The position numbers and the translations under genes are program-made. A stretch of 64,000 nucleotides of DNA from NCBI RefSeq assembly GCF_000301035.1, contig NZ_JH932292.1, positions 248,001 through 312,000 on the forward strand, written 5' to 3'. The notes under the pieces are model-generated. The model did not search any database, was not told the DNA's origin, and saw nothing but the letters and a program-made list of their open reading frames with translations. This DNA is from Facklamia hominis CCUG 36813 (GTDB taxonomy: Bacteria; Bacillota; Bacilli; Lactobacillales; Aerococcaceae). Numbering within the stretch: the stretch's first letter is position 1; each line of letters opens with the position of its first letter. Positions 1 to 7,701 of the stretch are shown piece after piece.

Positions 1-245
1 GTTATGGGGAAATCATTGGCGGTTCTCAACGGATTGATGACTATGATAAGATGGTTGAAAATATTAAAGCCTATCAGCTTGATCCAGAAACCTATGCCTG
101 GTACCTCGATTTAAGAAAATATGGATCGGTTCCACATTCAGGATTTGGTTTGGGGCTTGAAAGAACAGTTGCTTGGATTTGTGGTATTGAACATATTCGA
201 GAAACTGCTCCATTCCCACGTTTATTACACCGCTTGTATCCATAA
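1..245 (+). CDS. asnS: Asparagine--tRNA ligase, C-terminal end (partial)
   Basis: Only the last ~80 residues are present; the gene enters from the left edge in the frame starting at base 3 and stops with TAA. The motif [19 protein letters not shown] followed by IRETAPFPR is class II aminoacyl-tRNA synthetase motif 3 with the typical AsnS C-terminus ([10 protein letters not shown]). AsnS charges tRNA-Asn in the cytoplasm. The gene directly downstream is dnaD, and asnS-dnaD is a conserved pair in Bacilli, which favours AsnS over the related AspS. The end of the protein looks intact. Confidence 0.93.
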   Translation, partial: YGEIIGGSQRIDDYDKMVENIKAYQLDPETYAWYLDLRKYGSVPHSGFGLGLERTVAWICGIEHIRETAPFPRLLHRLYP

Positions 246-266
246 AAAGAAGGAGGGAATGATCGC

Positions 267-1004
267 ATGAGTGAATCAATCTATGATTGGATGAAGTCGG
301 GATATACAATCATTCCCAATATTTTAATACAACGATTTGCTCAGTTAAAATTAACATCTGACGAATTTGTGGTGGTAGTCTATCTGTTAGAGCATATTCA
401 TAACCATCAATCTGTCGATACAGTGGCTTCCATCGCGAATCAACTTGGTTGGTCAAGCGAAAAGCTGTATGCTAATCTTAATTCACTTTTAGATAAAAAC
501 TATTTAAATATTGAATTAGTATCTAATGATCAAGGAAAAAAAACAGATCATTATACCCTTAGGCCGTTGTTTGATTATTTAAATGATCAGATGCATAAGG
601 AACAGACATCAAGCCAAGCTGTTGGACAACAGAAAACGAGTGTTCTTCAAAATGAAACTAAGATGAGTCAATTGCTCCAACAATTTGAGGAAGGCTTTGG
701 GCGTGGTTTATCGTCTTCTGAATTAGATATGGTTAATCAATGGATTAACCAAGATAAGTATTCGCTGGATCTCATTCAATTAGCTTTAAGAGAGGCCATG
801 ATTCGAGAAGCTTATTCTTTTAAATATATTGATCGTATTCTATTAAATTGGCAGCAGAATAATATTAAAACTTATGAAGAAGCTAGAGCTTATATTCAGG
901 CATTCGATCAAAAATCCATTCGATCTGCTTCAGATTATCAAGAACCATCACTAAAAGATCAAAATAACTATCAGATCCCCATTATTGATTGGGGATCATC
1001 CTAA
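267..1004 (+). CDS. dnaD: DNA replication initiation protein DnaD
   Basis: This 245-residue protein matches DnaD in size and architecture. It has an N-terminal winged-helix domain (about residues 1-120, beginning MSESIYDWMKSGYTIIPN) and a C-terminal DnaD/DnaB2 domain (about 130-215, with FGRGLSSSEL and the YxxxRI-LNW segment YIDRILLNW). DnaD helps DnaB/DnaI load the replicative helicase at oriC and at restart sites. It starts 21 bases after asnS with a strong AAGGAGGG ribosome site and is probably co-transcribed with it. In many Bacilli nth (endonuclease III) follows dnaD; here an IS element does. Confidence 0.93.
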   Translation: MSESIYDWMKSGYTIIPNILIQRFAQLKLTSDEFVVVVYLLEHIHNHQSVDTVASIANQLGWSSEKLYANLNSLLDKNYLNIELVSNDQGKKTDHYTLRPLFDYLNDQMHKEQTSSQAVGQQKTSVLQNETKMSQLLQQFEEGFGRGLSSSELDMVNQWINQDKYSLDLIQLALREAMIREAYSFKYIDRILLNWQQNNIKTYEEARAYIQAFDQKSIRSASDYQEPSLKDQNNYQIPIIDWGSS

Positions 1005-1017
1005 AATCCAAACTCAT

Positions 1018-1038
1018 AAAGAGGCTGTGACATAAGTC
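1018..1038 (+). repeat. Left terminal inverted repeat of the IS
   Basis: The core GAGGCTGTGACATAAGTC (1021-1038) matches the reverse complement of 2778-2795 at 17 of 18 positions. Three flanking A residues on the left mirror three T residues on the right. Confidence 0.88.
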
Positions 1039-1043
1039 CACCA

Positions 1044-1089
1044 AAAAACCGGCTGAATCGTTGATATTACAACGATTCAGCCGGTTTTT
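1044..1089 (+). terminator. Perfect 20-bp hairpin inside the left IS end
   Basis: Bases 1044-1063 are exactly complementary to 1070-1089, with a 6-base loop. The right arm ends in a run of five T residues. In sequence it is a strong intrinsic terminator. It lies between the left IS end and the transposase promoter, so it would stop transcripts coming from dnaD before they enter the transposase. This is inferred from position and structure. Confidence 0.75.
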
Positions 1090-1090
1090 A

Positions 1091-1099
1091 TGTTATAAT
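1091..1099 (+). promoter_or_regulatory. Extended -10 promoter of the transposase (candidate)
   Basis: TGTTATAAT is a perfect TG-N-TATAAT extended -10 box, placed immediately after the hairpin and about 70 bases before the transposase start. No good -35 is visible, as expected for an extended -10 promoter. Confidence 0.5.
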
Positions 1100-1116
1100 T
1101 AAGTTAATCAATAAAA

Positions 1117-1142
1117 AAACAGAGGACCTCACCCCTCTGTTT
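1117..1142 (+). other. Leader hairpin ahead of the transposase
   Basis: AAACAGAGG (1117-1125) pairs with CCTCTGTTT (1134-1142) across an 8-base loop. It lies in the untranslated leader of the transposase, about 13 bases before its ribosome site (AGAAAGGA). It could be a weak terminator or dampen translation; the role is unknown. Confidence 0.5.
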
Positions 1143-1170
1143 CCATTTCAATCCTAGAAAGGACCAAAAA

Positions 1171-2853
1171 ATGCATACTCATTATAACCTAAATCAACTT
1201 TATTTGGAAGTCTCTTATCAATACCGCCCTCAAGAAGATCACATCAGCTACTATATTCATCAATTTGTGGACTCTCTAGAGATTCATTATCCCTATCTCT
1301 TTGGTCGTCCTCGTAAATATGACTTCTCGATGTTACTCAAGTTATTATTATATGCTTATTCTCGCGGTGTCTTCACCAGTCGCTCGATGGAACAATTGGC
1401 TCGCGAAAATCTGCCCGCTATCTGGTTGTGTCAAAATGAAGTACCTTCTTACCGTACAATTTGTCGATTTAGACAGTCCGATGAATTAGCTGACATTCTT
1501 AAACAAAGTTATGATGAATTTGTGCGGTATTTAAGACAACAACGACTTATCGATGATCATCTCTTTATTGATGGGACAAAAATCTTAGCGGATGCCAATA
1601 AGTACAGCTTTGTCTGGAAAAAGAACACGATCCGCTTTGAAGCAATGAATCGACAAAAGATGACCGAACTCGTCAATGAAATGCGTCAGTATTATCAAAT
1701 GGGGTTGATTCCAGAAGAGACCCCACTAACGCTTGAAGGGCTTGAAGAAACCATTACCCAGCTTGAAGTTCGCTTAGAAGACTTAGAGGAAACCATCGAA
1801 GAGTCTCCTCGGTTGTCACCGAATCCTCACAAAAAGGAGCGGCGAAAAGTCAAGAGTCAATTGAGGCGCATGAAACATTGTCATTCCAAGCATCAACACT
1901 ATCAAACGCAACGAGCCATCTTAGGTGAACGTCATTCGTATTCAAAAACGGACCCCGATGCGACCTTTATGCGAATGAAAGAAGATCCCATGAAGAATGG
2001 TCAGTTGAAACCGGGCTATAATTTACAGATTGCCACCTCTCATCAGTTTGTTTTAGCTTATGAACTTTTTTCAAACCCGACAGATACGCGGACATTAAGA
2101 CCTTTCTTTGAGAGTCATCAATCACTGTTTCGCTCCTTTTCAGTGGTGAGTATGGATGCAGGATATGGCTCTGAAAGTAACTATACTTATCTTGAAGAAA
2201 GCTTTCCCGAAATCACCGCATTAATTCCTTATGGCACGTATCTTAAAGAACAGAGTCGAAAATGGCGAAGTGACGACTCAAAAGTCATGAATTGGGACTA
2301 TGATGAAAAAGAAGACTGTTACGTCGATCCTCAAGGGGTACGATTTAATTTCGTCGCTTATCGCACCCGAACGGATAAGTATGGTTTTGAAAGAAATTTT
2401 AAAGAGTATCAAGCAGAACGGATCGATGAGAATCAACAAGAAATTGAAGCAGCCCTTACTCAGAAAGGATATGTCCGAAAAATTACGGTTAATCCTTCGT
2501 ATGACTACTTCAAAGCCAAGCAAAGGGGGCTCTTAAAAGATCCGAAATATCGTCCAATTTATAGCCAGCGGAAGATCGATGTTGAACCAACATTTGGTCA
2601 TCTGAAGGCTTGTTTGGGATTCACTCGATTTCATGTTCGAGGGAAACAGGCCGTGAATAATGAGATGGGATTAGCTCTAATGGCAGCTAACCTAAGAAAA
2701 TTGCGATTAAGAAAGACAGAAAAAGAAAGAACCCAGAAATTTTACTCCTATTGGATAAAATTTCTGGGTATTTTTGAGACTTGTGTCACAGCCTCTTTTT
2801 ATTTATTGAAAACTTTAAAAAGGAAAGATAAAGGGTTATATTTTTATTGTTAA
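1171..2853 (+). CDS. IS1182-family DDE transposase
   Basis: The 560-residue frame is uninterrupted. N-terminal features typical of the family include the segment LFGRPRKYDFSMLLKLLLYAY and a helix-turn-helix-like stretch ending PSYRTICRFR. Catalytic acidic residues are visible as the Asp in LFIDGTKILADANKY, the Asp in SVVSMDAGYGSE, and the Glu in VEPTFGHLKACLGF followed by FHVRGK. It would cut and paste the element. The last ~45 residues are suspect: the frame reads through a terminator-like hairpin (2731-2769) and the right inverted repeat, and its final ~18 codons lie outside the element. The authentic C-terminus is therefore uncertain. No frameshift is seen, so the element may be active. 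Confidence 0.9.
   Translation: MHTHYNLNQLYLEVSYQYRPQEDHISYYIHQFVDSLEIHYPYLFGRPRKYDFSMLLKLLLYAYSRGVFTSRSMEQLARENLPAIWLCQNEVPSYRTICRFRQSDELADILKQSYDEFVRYLRQQRLIDDHLFIDGTKILADANKYSFVWKKNTIRFEAMNRQKMTELVNEMRQYYQMGLIPEETPLTLEGLEETITQLEVRLEDLEETIEESPRLSPNPHKKERRKVKSQLRRMKHCHSKHQHYQTQRAILGERHSYSKTDPDATFMRMKEDPMKNGQLKPGYNLQIATSHQFVLAYELFSNPTDTRTLRPFFESHQSLFRSFSVVSMDAGYGSESNYTYLEESFPEITALIPYGTYLKEQSRKWRSDDSKVMNWDYDEKEDCYVDPQGVRFNFVAYRTRTDKYGFERNFKEYQAERIDENQQEIEAALTQKGYVRKITVNPSYDYFKAKQRGLLKDPKYRPIYSQRKIDVEPTFGHLKACLGFTRFHVRGKQAVNNEMGLALMAANLRKLRLRKTEKERTQKFYSYWIKFLGIFETCVTASFYLLKTLKRKDKGLYFYC
2731..2775 (+). terminator. Terminator-like hairpin inside the transposase 3' end
   Basis: Bases 2731-2744 are perfectly complementary to 2756-2769 (14 bp, 11-base loop) and are followed by A then five T residues. 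The hairpin lies inside the transposase reading frame, about 80 bases before its stop codon and just inside the right IS end. Confidence 0.6.
2778..2798 (-). repeat. Right terminal inverted repeat of the IS
   Basis: GACTTGTGTCACAGCCTC followed by TTT is the inverted copy of the left end with one difference. It is translated as part of the transposase frame. Confidence 0.88.
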
Positions 2854-2901
2854 TCATTGTATATATTTAATGTTAACTATCACAAAAGAAAGACTGATCA
2901 A

Positions 2902-2999
2902 AAAAGAGGCTTCAAGCCATTCTTCATCTGAAGTGCCCCCAAAAAGTTGGACCAAAATCCAACTTTTTGGGGGCACTACAATCTCTTGAAACCTCTTTT
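2902..2999 (-). terminator. ponA terminator with a long, occupied loop
   Basis: On the minus strand, AAAAGAGGTTTCAAG (2985-2999) pairs with CTTGAAGCCTCTTTT (2902-2916), 15 pairs with one G-U wobble, and runs into T residues. It starts 12 bases after the ponA stop, as expected for that gene's terminator. The loop is about 68 bases and contains a separate 46-bp perfect palindrome. Confidence 0.65.
2932..2977. repeat. 46-bp perfect palindrome with IS3-end-like arms
   Basis: AGTGCCCCCAAAAAGTTGGA (2932-2951) is an exact inverted copy of 2958-2977, separated by CCAAAA. From memory, CCCCAAAAAGTTGGAC-like ends are typical of IS3/IS150-group elements, with the interior of the element to the right of the left arm. 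The arrangement is therefore like a left end joined almost directly to a right end, a minimal MITE. There is no coding capacity. Confidence 0.6.
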
Positions 3000-3011
3000 A
3001 GTGCTTTAATT

Positions 3012-5477
3012 TTAATAACTTTGGCTGTCATAACTTTGGTTTGGTTCACTCTCATTGGGGTTAGGCGGTCCAGTTAGACTTGTTTCTTGACTGTGGCCGG
3101 GAGACTCATCGGTTGTCTGGCTCGTTTCTTCTGAACTAATCGTTAATTCAAAATGTAAGGTTAAGGTGTCAGATGACATATAGCCATTAATAATTCTTAA
3201 TCCCAGTTGGTAATTTCCGGGTGCAGGGGCATCCACTTTGAATTCTGTATCTTTACCCGTATAGACGACTTGACCGTTTAAGGTCAGTTCAAAGTCTCCT
3301 TCGATCGTCAATGGATCCCATTTAGCCTCAATTTGCTTTGTTTCTTCATTGTATTCCGCATCGAATCCAGTCGGTGGATCCAGACGGTTATACTTTTCTG
3401 ATACTTGTTTAGGAGTTGTTCCTTTAATAAATAATTCAGAGGCAATTAGTTCCGCTGGGGTATAGGCCGAAGGGAGCATTAATGGATCACTGTACTTCTC
3501 AATATCCGAACGCTCTACAGATTCGGGTTGCTGCCAATCGGTATTTGGAACACGTTGACTTAAGAAGGTCATCATCTCACGATATATTTTTTGAGGAATT
3601 TCAGAATCTTGGTAAGACAGTTGATGTCCGGTTTCCATTGGATTATCGTAGCCTACCCAACTAGCAATGGCGAATTGAGGACTCATCCCAACATACCAAG
3701 CATCGGGTGTGGCATAGGCGTCTTGACTAAGACCTAATTGAGCTCTTTGGTCAGCTGTATAGTTCGTGGTTCCTGTTTTTCCAGCGTGGTATAGTTGTTC
3801 AATTTGAGCACTTGTTGCGAAGGATTTGGGAACTCCTTTCAACATATCCACTAACATATAAGCCGTAGAATCTTTCATGGCCTGACGTCCTTGTGCTTCA
3901 AATGAATGTTCATTACCTGCCTGGGTAATCACTTTAGAAACGGTATAAGGCGTGTGATATTGCCCATAATTAGCAATTGTGGCATAGGCTGCAGATAATT
4001 GAATCGGGGTAATTTCACCACCAATGGCGTTAGATTCGACTAATTCCTTTTGATTATTATTGGTAATATTAATATCCATTTTTTGAAGGAAGGAGTATGC
4101 TTGATCCAATCCAACAGCTTGGAGTGTTTTTAAAGCAGGAATATTTCGAGATCCTACTAAGGCTTCACGCATTGTTTGATTGCCCTTATAGGCTCGATCA
4201 TAATTAAAAATTTCATCACCGGAAGAATAGTGATAGGCTTCATCAACAATTAATTGGCCGGTTGAATAATTAAGGTACTCAATGGCAGGACCGTAACTTG
4301 AAAGAGGCTTGATGGTTGATCCGACAGAGCGATTTAAGGAAGCAGCACGATTTAATCCCATGGCTACTTTTTGATTACGGCCTCCTAGAATGGCATATAA
4401 TTGACCGTTATCAACATTAATAATAGAAACTGCCGTCTGCATATCCTGATTTGGGAAGAGTTCTCCATGTTGATTATGGACGGTTTCGTAAAGATGCTTT
4501 TGAACCTGAGAATCTAAATTGGTATATACTTTCAACCCATCTGTAAAAATGTTGAGATGAAGTTTATCTTCGACTTCTTGAGCCACAACATCGATATAGG
4601 CATCCAACATTAAATCTTCTTGACTTAAGCCTGCTTGGCTTAAAGGTTTAAGCATAGATTCAATCGATTGATCAACCGCTTGACTATACTGACTTTGATC
4701 AATTATTTTCTGGTCCAACATTACTCTAAGTACTAAATCACGTCTTTTTTTAGCTTGATCTGGATGCTTGTAAGGATCATATTGACTGGGTGCTTGAGGG
4801 ATACCGGCTAATAGGGCGGCTTCAGATAAGGAGATTTGGTCAATATCTTTTCCAAAAAAAGCTTTTGCGGCTGTTTTTGCACCATAAACATTGTTGGAAT
4901 AAAAAAGCTTATTTAAATAAAGTGACAAAATCTCATCTTTAGATAATTTTTGCTCTAGACCGATTGATAACCAAGCCTCTTGGGCCTTCCTTTTAAGGGT
5001 CTGATCTTCAAAATCCGTTGAAAAGACGGAAAGTTTGACCAATTGTTGGGTAATCGTAGATCCTCCTTGAGCAATATCACCTGCCCTTAGGTTGGCTAAG
5101 GCTGCTCCCAGGATTCGAATAGGGTCGATCCCTTTATGACGATAAAAGCGGGTATCTTCAATCGCTAAGACTGCTTCTTTAAGATTTGCAGGAATGTCAC
5201 TATCATTGAGTAGTTCACGATTTTGACCGCCTAACTTACGAATCAGTTGGCCTTCACGATCATAGAGTTCAGAGGATACTTGACCTTGAAGGTCTTGCAT
5301 TGTTAATTCAGGAGCCGAGCTAATATAATGGGCAAAAAGGCCAGCCCCAGTTAGAACAAGCAAGAAGAATAATAAAAGACAGCTAATAAGAATCCGTTTA
5401 AACCAGATCTTCCCTTGATGTGGTTTTTTTCTTTTTTGTTTATATTTTTTTCGTTCAATACGACTTCCTGTGGCCAT
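3012..5477 (-). CDS. ponA: Class A penicillin-binding protein 1A
   Basis: A bifunctional peptidoglycan synthase of about 821 residues. The order is a basic cytoplasmic tail, one transmembrane helix (~25-48), a GT51 glycosyltransferase domain with IEDTRFYRHKGIDPI and GGSTITQQLVK, then a transpeptidase domain with the SxxK motif in GSTIKPLSSYG, SRN in GSRNIPAL, and KTG in HAGKTGTTNY. A fibronectin-like segment and a Ser/Thr/Glu/Pro-rich tail end the protein outside the cell. It lies 16 bases after recU, the usual recU-ponA operon. A GTG start at 5486 is possible, but the ATG at 5477 is better spaced from the GAAAGTGAG ribosome site. Confidence 0.93.
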   Translation of the reverse strand: MATGSRIERKKYKQKRKKPHQGKIWFKRILISCLLLFFLLVLTGAGLFAHYISSAPELTMQDLQGQVSSELYDREGQLIRKLGGQNRELLNDSDIPANLKEAVLAIEDTRFYRHKGIDPIRILGAALANLRAGDIAQGGSTITQQLVKLSVFSTDFEDQTLKRKAQEAWLSIGLEQKLSKDEILSLYLNKLFYSNNVYGAKTAAKAFFGKDIDQISLSEAALLAGIPQAPSQYDPYKHPDQAKKRRDLVLRVMLDQKIIDQSQYSQAVDQSIESMLKPLSQAGLSQEDLMLDAYIDVVAQEVEDKLHLNIFTDGLKVYTNLDSQVQKHLYETVHNQHGELFPNQDMQTAVSIINVDNGQLYAILGGRNQKVAMGLNRAASLNRSVGSTIKPLSSYGPAIEYLNYSTGQLIVDEAYHYSSGDEIFNYDRAYKGNQTMREALVGSRNIPALKTLQAVGLDQAYSFLQKMDINITNNNQKELVESNAIGGEITPIQLSAAYATIANYGQYHTPYTVSKVITQAGNEHSFEAQGRQAMKDSTAYMLVDMLKGVPKSFATSAQIEQLYHAGKTGTTNYTADQRAQLGLSQDAYATPDAWYVGMSPQFAIASWVGYDNPMETGHQLSYQDSEIPQKIYREMMTFLSQRVPNTDWQQPESVERSDIEKYSDPLMLPSAYTPAELIASELFIKGTTPKQVSEKYNRLDPPTGFDAEYNEETKQIEAKWDPLTIEGDFELTLNGQVVYTGKDTEFKVDAPAPGNYQLGLRIINGYMSSDTLTLHFELTISSEETSQTTDESPGHSQETSLTGPPNPNESEPNQSYDSQSY

Positions 5478-5493
5478 ATTATTCACTCACTTT

Positions 5494-6099
5494 CTATTTA
5501 GGACTGCTTGGTTGATCTGCTAAATATTGATCGACAGCTAGGAGATAATCGATTTGCGGGAATACGCCTTGCTTGCAAAGGTAGGCGTTTTCCTTAATAT
5601 AATCATAAGAGATGGATGCTTTAGGGCTATGGTCAAGCCAATTTGCCAAATCTTGGTAAGGAAGTAAAAAGACTTCTTGTTGATTGGTAAAGCAAATCAT
5701 TAGGAAAACTAAGCCACCTTGTTCAAAACAAGCTTTCATATGGTTGATTTGATGATCTTTTAAGTTTGATAATGGAAATGAACGCTTATTCTTCGTTTCT
5801 TTCGCTTCAAAATCAATATAAAAGCCTTGATAAATTCCGTTATAATCAGTTGTCGAAGCTTGACGATAATATGCTTCACTGATTCGAGCAGCAGATCGTT
5901 TGGGGTAATCCACTTTGACGACTTGTATAGGTGTTGGTTTTTTATGAATAACAGCGATATTTCTTTGCAAGTAGAAACGATTGGATTCGTTAATTCGTTC
6001 TTCCAATGACATCCCACGGCTGCCATAGTTAATTGTACGATTAACTGGATTGGTTTGAATACTCGAACGAGGAACTTGCCCCTTGGGATAGCGCACCAT
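5494..6099 (-). CDS. recU: Holliday junction resolvase RecU
   Basis: 201 residues, the normal RecU length. The N-terminal stretch with NYGSRGMSLEERINESN and the nuclease core with TDYNGIYQGFYIDFEAKET (the D...E-x-K catalytic triad) are clearly visible, followed by LKDHQINHM. RecU cleaves four-way junctions during recombinational repair and chromosome segregation. It is the first gene of a recU-ponA operon. A GGGGG-type ribosome site precedes its ATG, and a TATAAT box on the minus strand (6120-6125) lies close upstream. It diverges from tig. Confidence 0.94.
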   Translation of the reverse strand: MVRYPKGQVPRSSIQTNPVNRTINYGSRGMSLEERINESNRFYLQRNIAVIHKKPTPIQVVKVDYPKRSAARISEAYYRQASTTDYNGIYQGFYIDFEAKETKNKRSFPLSNLKDHQINHMKACFEQGGLVFLMICFTNQQEVFLLPYQDLANWLDHSPKASISYDYIKENAYLCKQGVFPQIDYLLAVDQYLADQPSSPK

Positions 6100-6236
6100 A
6101 TTTTTTCCCCCTTAGAATTATTATAACGAATTCTAATTGATAAACCTAGTTCTTATTGTTTGATCATAGTCTAACAAATAATCATGAATTTTTTGTATAA
6201 AAATTCTGAATATATCCGCTAAAATGGGGAAATGAG

Positions 6237-6265
6237 TTTACAAATCACTTGATCTTCGTTAGAAT
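6237..6265 (+). promoter_or_regulatory. Promoter of tig
   Basis: TTTACA (6237-6242), a 17-base spacer, then TAGAAT (6260-6265), about 45 bases before the tig start codon. This is a sigma-A-type match. Confidence 0.6.
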
Positions 6266-6310
6266 AATAGAGTATGTTAATTTTATACTAGTCGTGGAGG
6301 ATAATAATTT

Positions 6311-7588
6311 ATGACAAAATTTGAAAAAACGAATACTAATGAAGGTGTTTTAACTTTTACAATTCCAGCAGAAAAAGTACAAGCAGAATTAGATCGTGCC
6401 TTTAAGAAGGCGCGAAAGAATATTTCTGTACCAGGTTTTCGTAAAGGGAAAGTTCCTCGCCAAATCTTTAATAATGTATATGGTGAAGAAAGCTTATATC
6501 AAGAAGTTCTTAACCAATTGATTCCTGGTGCATACCAAGAAGCTGTTGAAGCGGAAGGTTTACAAGTGGTTGCTCAACCTGAAATGGATATTGAATCCCT
6601 TGAAAAACATAAAGACTGGGTTATGACCGCAAAAGTAACATTAAAACCAGAAGTTAAATTAGGGGACTATAAAGGACTTGAAGTTGAAAAACAGGATCGT
6701 GATGTAACTGATGAAGAAGTGCAAGCTCGTCTTGAATTAAAACAAAAACAATTAGCAGAATTAGTGGTTAAAGAAGGAGCAGCTAAATTAGGCGACACCG
6801 TTATTATCGACTTCGAAGGATTCTTAGGAGATGAAGCCTTTGAAGGTGGTAAGGGTGAAAACCACTCCTTAGAATTAGGTTCAAATAGTTTCATTCCTGG
6901 TTTTGAAGACCAGTTAGTTGATGCTAAAGCAGGTGATGATGTTGAAGTAAAAGTTACTTTCCCAGAAGATTACCATGCTGAAAACTTAAAAGGAAAAGAA
7001 GCTACCTTTAAAGTAAAAGTTCATGAAGTGAAATCAAAAGAAATTCCTGAACTAGATGATGAGTTTGCGAAAGATGCTGATGACGAAGTAGAAACTTTAG
7101 ATGAGTATAAGAACAAACTACGCGTTCAAATTAAAGAAGAAAAAGAAGCTCAAGCCGCTGAATTTGTAGAAGATCAAGCGGTTCGTAAAGCAGTAGAAAA
7201 TGCGGAAATCGTTGAATTACCACAAGTAATGGTGGATGAGGAAGTTCAACGTCAAATGGACCACTTCTTAAATAATTTGAAACGTCAGGGAATTAACGAA
7301 GACCTATATTATCAAATTTCAGGTACAGACCGTGATGGATTACGTAAGAATTTTGAAGAAGAAGCAGATTTAAGAACAAAAACAAACTTAGTGCTTGAAA
7401 AGATCGTTGAAGAAGAAGCAATTGAAGTTTCAGAAACTGAAATTGAAGAGGAAGTAAATAAACTTGCTGAACAGTATAATATGGATGCTAAGCAAGTACG
7501 TCAATATGTGACAGAGGACATGTTAACCGGAGACATCAAATTAAAGAAAGCCTTAAGCTTAATTGTTGACTCTGCTAAAGAAAAATAA
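6311..7588 (+). CDS. tig: Trigger factor (ribosome-associated chaperone / PPIase)
   Basis: 425 residues, full length. The N-terminal ribosome-docking signature PGFRKGKVPRQIF is present near residue 42. A central FKBP-type peptidyl-prolyl isomerase domain (about 150-245, with DTVIIDFEGFLGDEAFEGG) and an acidic, helical C-terminal chaperone domain follow. It binds the ribosome exit and shields nascent chains. It is monocistronic: a promoter lies upstream and a terminator at 7619 separates it from clpX, its common neighbour. The ribosome site GGAGG is well placed. Confidence 0.96.
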   Translation: MTKFEKTNTNEGVLTFTIPAEKVQAELDRAFKKARKNISVPGFRKGKVPRQIFNNVYGEESLYQEVLNQLIPGAYQEAVEAEGLQVVAQPEMDIESLEKHKDWVMTAKVTLKPEVKLGDYKGLEVEKQDRDVTDEEVQARLELKQKQLAELVVKEGAAKLGDTVIIDFEGFLGDEAFEGGKGENHSLELGSNSFIPGFEDQLVDAKAGDDVEVKVTFPEDYHAENLKGKEATFKVKVHEVKSKEIPELDDEFAKDADDEVETLDEYKNKLRVQIKEEKEAQAAEFVEDQAVRKAVENAEIVELPQVMVDEEVQRQMDHFLNNLKRQGINEDLYYQISGTDRDGLRKNFEEEADLRTKTNLVLEKIVEEEAIEVSETEIEEEVNKLAEQYNMDAKQVRQYVTEDMLTGDIKLKKALSLIVDSAKEK

Positions 7589-7618
7589 TATTCTAATAGT
7601 ATGAAATGAATTACATTG

Positions 7619-7664
7619 AGGGATTGCAAAGTCAAGGAATCATGACACTTTGCGTCCCTTTTTA
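7619..7664 (+). terminator. Terminator after tig
   Basis: AGGGATTGCAAAGT (7619-7632) pairs with ACTTTGCGTCCCT (7647-7659), followed by a T run. Confidence 0.8.
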
Positions 7665-7701
7665 CTATCAAGAATAAGTTTACTCAAAGAAAGGGGTAAC
7701 T

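Larger units (their letters stand above)
1018..2798. mobile_element. IS1182-family insertion sequence (about 1.78 kb)
   Basis: The element is bounded by near-identical inverted ends: the left end AAAGAGGCTGTGACATAAGTC at 1018-1038 (21 positions) and its inverted copy at 2778-2798 differ at one base. One full-length DDE transposase frame lies inside. A perfect 20-bp hairpin sits just inside the left end and a terminator-like hairpin just inside the right end. I could not see a convincing target-site duplication. The element lies between dnaD (+) and the 3' end of ponA (-), so it interrupts no recognisable gene. The transposase frame runs past the right end into flanking DNA. Confidence 0.9.

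Noticed and set aside
1010-2810. Target-site duplication of the IS
   Set aside because: The bases flanking the two ends do not match convincingly, whichever repeat boundary is used.
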